A stretch of 64,000 nucleotides of DNA from positions 62,001 to 126,000 of the forward strand of contig QCMJ01000003.1 in the NCBI GenBank assembly GCA_003213855.1, read 5' to 3'. Under the pieces are notes generated by a model. The model did not search any database. It saw only the letters and a program-made list of their open reading frames with translations, and was not told where the DNA came from. Source of the stretch: Prochlorococcus sp. AG-418-O03 (GTDB lineage: Bacteria; Cyanobacteriota; Cyanobacteriia; PCC-6307; Cyanobiaceae). Position numbers and translations under genes: made by a program. Shown here one piece after another: positions 60,732 to 64,000 of the stretch (position 1 is the first letter of the stretch; each line of letters begins with the position of its first letter).

Positions 60732-61541
60732 ATGATTTGGCCTTTTAGACGAAAGTCAAAAAAAAGAATAGCTCGTATAGTAATTGATGAGCCTATCACA
60801 AGTTCAACAAGAGTTTCAGTCCTTAAAGCTCTTAAACAAATTGAGGATAGAGAATTCCCCGCTTTAATCGTGAGAATTGACTCTCCAGGGGGAACTGTTG
60901 GGGATAGCCAAGAAATATACTCTGCTATTAAAAGACTAAAAGATAAAGGATGTAAAGTCATTGCCAGTTTTGGAAACATTTCAGCATCAGGAGGCGTTTA
61001 CATTGGTGTTGCATCTGACAAAATAGTTGCTAATCCAGGCACAATTACAGGATCTATTGGTGTGATTATAAGAGGAAATAATTTATCTGAATTATTAGAT
61101 AAAATCGGCATTAAATTTGAGACAGTTAAAAGCGGTGTATTTAAAGACATACTTTCTCCAGATAAACCTCTAAGCGAGGAAGGTAGAGGTCTACTCCAAG
61201 GGCTTATAAATGAAAGTTACAATCAATTTACCGAAGCTGTTGCTGAAGGCAGGAATTTACCTGTTGAAGAAGTAAGAAAATTTGCTGATGGAAGAATTTT
61301 CACTGGGACTCAAGCACTCGAACTTGGTCTTGTTGATAAGGTTGGAGATGAATTTGTTGCAAGGGAGCTAGCTGCAGAAATGGTAAATATTGATCCTAAA
61401 ATTCAGCCTTTAACATTTGGGAAGAAGAAGAAAAAAATACTTGGACTAATTCCTGGAAGTAGAATGATTGAGAAAATTATCACTAATATCTTTTTTGAGT
61501 TTGACTCATCTAATAAAGTACTTTGGTTATACAAGCCTTAA
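60732..61541 (+). CDS. sppA: Signal peptide peptidase SppA (protease IV)
   Basis: 269 aa; IVRIDSPGGTVGDSQEIYSAI, SASGGVYIG. Confidence 0.95.
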   Translation: MIWPFRRKSKKRIARIVIDEPITSSTRVSVLKALKQIEDREFPALIVRIDSPGGTVGDSQEIYSAIKRLKDKGCKVIASFGNISASGGVYIGVASDKIVANPGTITGSIGVIIRGNNLSELLDKIGIKFETVKSGVFKDILSPDKPLSEEGRGLLQGLINESYNQFTEAVAEGRNLPVEEVRKFADGRIFTGTQALELGLVDKVGDEFVARELAAEMVNIDPKIQPLTFGKKKKKILGLIPGSRMIEKIITNIFFEFDSSNKVLWLYKP

Positions 61542-61547
61542 ATCGAT

Positions 61548-61931
61548 ATGTATGAGAAAATGAAAGATGATTATAAAATTACATTTATTCGTGGTGCCAC
61601 AACTGCATCTGGTAATTCTGTTAAGGAAATAGAAGCTGCCGTAGTGGAATTAATTGATGAATTAATTTCACGAAACAATCTAATCAAGACGAACATACTA
61701 TCCATTACATTCACAGCGACAAAAGATTTAAATGCATGTTTTCCCGCTTCAATTGCAAGGAAATTTAATGGACTTGATTCAGTTGCCTTTTTAGACTGCC
61801 AACAAATGCACGTATCCAATGATGTTGATTTTTGTATAAGAATAATGGCTCAAGTTTTATTGCCGCCAAACTATGCAATAAAGCACCCTTATTTAAAAGG
61901 CGCTGCGAAATTAAGGTCAGATAGATGTTAA
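61548..61931 (+). CDS. aroH: Chorismate mutase (AroH class)
   Basis: 127 aa; FIRGATTASGNSVKEIEAAVVELIDELI. Confidence 0.95.
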   Translation: MYEKMKDDYKITFIRGATTASGNSVKEIEAAVVELIDELISRNNLIKTNILSITFTATKDLNACFPASIARKFNGLDSVAFLDCQQMHVSNDVDFCIRIMAQVLLPPNYAIKHPYLKGAAKLRSDRC

Positions 61932-62001
61932 CCTTAGTAAAAATATTTTTCTGCTTTAAATTTGCATAGCACTAACTAAAACTTTAAATTCCATTTCCTT
62001 A

Positions 62002-62577
62002 ATGCTAAAAATCACAAAGAAACAAATTTTAAATCTTAAAATTTTAAGACTTTTTATTATACCTACAATTTTAGTTTTTACTCCCTTTTATAACACCCAA
62101 GATGCTAAAGCTGGGTTGGAATTTCAGTGGGATCAAAACGATGGTTATAGAAGATTAAAGTGGTTTCAAAAAGAAAATGAAAGGAGATTTAGAAATAAAA
62201 TTTATTTTTTCTTGAGGCCATCTGATAGAAGAAGTGATCTCTTAAAAATTAATCTAGCAATTCCTAAGTCCTTTAAATCCACTCTAAATAATGAAAAAAT
62301 TAGTTTTTGTAAAGTAAAAATAGGTGGTTTTGAGAGTAGAACTAAATGCTTAGAAGACATTCCAGCTGATTTCGAAATCAAGACTGATGAATCAGGTTTA
62401 CGTTCACTGGATATTTACCCCTACAGCCCAATTCCTTCTAACAAAGACAGTTATGCAATTGTCTTTAAAATCTTTAATCCAAAAAAATCAGGTTTATATC
62501 AATTTCATTCATTTGGGCAACCTAAAGGGAAATCATTTTCAAGTTATTTAGGAAGCTGGACTATAGTGATCGATTAA
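62002..62577 (+). CDS. DUF2808-like secreted protein
   Basis: 191 aa; GLEFQWDQNDGYRRLKWFQKENERRFRNKIYFFLRPSDR. Confidence 0.75.
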   Translation: MLKITKKQILNLKILRLFIIPTILVFTPFYNTQDAKAGLEFQWDQNDGYRRLKWFQKENERRFRNKIYFFLRPSDRRSDLLKINLAIPKSFKSTLNNEKISFCKVKIGGFESRTKCLEDIPADFEIKTDESGLRSLDIYPYSPIPSNKDSYAIVFKIFNPKKSGLYQFHSFGQPKGKSFSSYLGSWTIVID

Positions 62578-62607
62578 ATGATAAATTAAATAAGGATAAT
62601 TAAACAA

Positions 62608-62745
62608 ATGACTAAAAGAACTTTTGGCGGAACTTCAAGAAAAAGAAAACGTGTATCTGGTTTTAGAGTAAGAATGCGTTCTCATACTGGTAGAAGAGTT
62701 ATTAAGAGCAGAAGACAAAAAGGTAGAGAAAGAATAGCTGTATAA
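62608..62745 (+). CDS. rpmH: 50S ribosomal protein L34
   Basis: 45 aa: [45 protein letters not shown]. Confidence 0.98.
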
Positions 62746-62757
62746 CTTCTTATTTAA

Positions 62758-63144
62758 ATGGCCTTACCTAAGGATATGCGTTTAAAAGGTCATAGGACTT
62801 TCAACTATATTCATAAAAATTCCAAAACATATTATGGAAATTTAATGACATTTAAAGTTGCAAGATCAAATCCAGAAATTCTCTTAACCCATAAACTAAC
62901 AAATACCTCAAACAAATTTAGAATAGCAATAGCTATTAGTAAAAAAGTCTCAAAAAAAGCTGTAGAAAGAAATAAATTAAGAAGAATCCTTCAAGAGTGG
63001 TTAATAAAAAATATTCAAAAAATTAATAACCACAAACCATATTGGTTACTTGTTAACCTTAAATTTGGAGATTTCTGCAACGATAAAAGCAGACTTTTGG
63101 AAGAATTTCAAAACTTAATGTTCAAATCTCGTCTAATCAAATGA
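62758..63144 (+). CDS. rnpA: Ribonuclease P protein component
   Basis: 128 aa; RFRIAIAISKKVSKKAVERNKLRRILQE-type motif, rpmH-rnpA-yidC order. Confidence 0.95.
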   Translation: MALPKDMRLKGHRTFNYIHKNSKTYYGNLMTFKVARSNPEILLTHKLTNTSNKFRIAIAISKKVSKKAVERNKLRRILQEWLIKNIQKINNHKPYWLLVNLKFGDFCNDKSRLLEEFQNLMFKSRLIK

Positions 63145-63554
63145 TTAACATGAATGAAGAATCCTTTTATGAAGGTGGTCCCGCAAAAGGGGATTTATTA
63201 ATAAATCTACTTGCAGGTATAACTATTCTTGGATTACCCTTTACCTTTGCTGCAATAGTAAGAGCATTTTGGTTGAGATATAAGATTACAAATAAAAGAA
63301 TTACGATAGACGGCGGCTGGTTTGGTAAAAACAAAACACAAGTTTCATTAAGTAACATTGAAGAAATTAGATCTATTCCAAGGGGATTCGGATCTTATGG
63401 TGATATGGTCCTTATTCTTAATGATGGATCCAAGGTTGAAATGAAATCAATACCTTTATTCAGAGAAAAGCAAAAATATATTGAAGAAAATATAAATAAA
63501 AGATCACAAATCCAAAATCTCAACGAGGTAGAGGGTTTTGCTACTAAATCCTAA
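63141..63554 (+). CDS. PH-domain (bPH2-like) membrane protein
   Basis: 137 aa; RYKITNKRITIDGGWFGKNKTQVSLSNIEEIRSI. Confidence 0.82.
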   Translation: MINMNEESFYEGGPAKGDLLINLLAGITILGLPFTFAAIVRAFWLRYKITNKRITIDGGWFGKNKTQVSLSNIEEIRSIPRGFGSYGDMVLILNDGSKVEMKSIPLFREKQKYIEENINKRSQIQNLNEVEGFATKS

Positions 63555-63625
63555 TTAAATTAATTACAAAAACCTTATTTTCCTGTAAAATAAATGTCTA
63601 ATAAAATTACACTCCTTTTAATATC

Positions 63626-64000
63626 GTGATAGGGTTCATTTCTGAAAAATTACTTATCCCTATTCTAGATTTTTTCTACGGTTTAGTACCTAGTTATGGT
63701 TTAGCGATTGTTGCATTGACAGTCGTAATTAGAATTGCACTTTTCCCTCTAAGCGCTGGTTCCATTAGAAGCGCGAGAAGGATGAAGATTGCTCAACCAG
63801 TAATGCAAAAAAGGCAAGCAGAAATAAAATCTAAGTTTTCTGGTGATCCAAAGAAACAGCAAGAAGAATTGGGAAAACTAATGAATGAGTTTGGAAGTCC
63901 TCTAGCAGGTTGCCTTCCATTGATTGTACAAATGCCCGTGCTATTTGCATTGTTTGCGACCTTAAGGGGATCACCATTTGCTGATGTCCCCTACAACATA
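63626..64000 (+). CDS. yidC: Membrane protein insertase YidC (partial, runs off window; GTG start)
   Basis: [61 protein letters not shown]... . Confidence 0.95.
   Translation, partial: MIGFISEKLLIPILDFFYGLVPSYGLAIVALTVVIRIALFPLSAGSIRSARRMKIAQPVMQKRQAEIKSKFSGDPKKQQEELGKLMNEFGSPLAGCLPLIVQMPVLFALFATLRGSPFADVPYNI

Noticed and set aside
1-64000. CRISPR arrays, transposases, integrases, prophage
   Set aside because: No regularly spaced repeats, transposase or integrase motifs, or phage structural genes were seen.

Overview
The window is about 31% GC by eye and looks like a Prochlorococcus chromosome. The high-light clade is inferred from the narrow-spectrum gene content, Pcb, hli genes, psbD/psbC and petM. 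No mobile elements, CRISPR arrays or rRNA were seen; there is one tRNA-Ser(CGA). The left ~15 kb is a nitrogen-acquisition neighbourhood. It holds the nitrate assimilation genes (narM C-terminus, narB, nrtP-type transporter, mobA, moaA), a candidate NtcA-driven glutamine-II ('downstream-peptide') riboswitch ahead of a small membrane protein, and a complete seven-gene Nit1C (nitrilase/radical SAM/GNAT/AIR-synthase-like/flavoprotein) cluster. A compact hli array follows. The remainder is mostly core genome: ychF, polA, cysS, dxr, pntAB, NTRC-type trxB, infA, petM, ilvH, ycf4, psbD/psbC, maf, cobQ, iron-related genes, a porin, glyQ, pcb, flavodoxin, glycosyltransferases, sppA, aroH, rpmH, rnpA and a partial yidC. 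Points for a second look: (1) the NtcA box plus glutamine-II riboswitch plus unknown 101-109 aa protein; (2) an apparent +1 frameshift in an 8-G run in psbC, probably a sequence error; (3) two perfect GTA-N8-TAC boxes between nrtP and mobA; (4) a structured, GC-elevated ~300 nt non-coding block at 43.3-43.6 kb; (5) Nit1C beside nitrate assimilation; (6) an AEC-family permease with no canonical start codon; (7) phased TGACTC repeats. All family assignments come from reading the translations; no database search was run.
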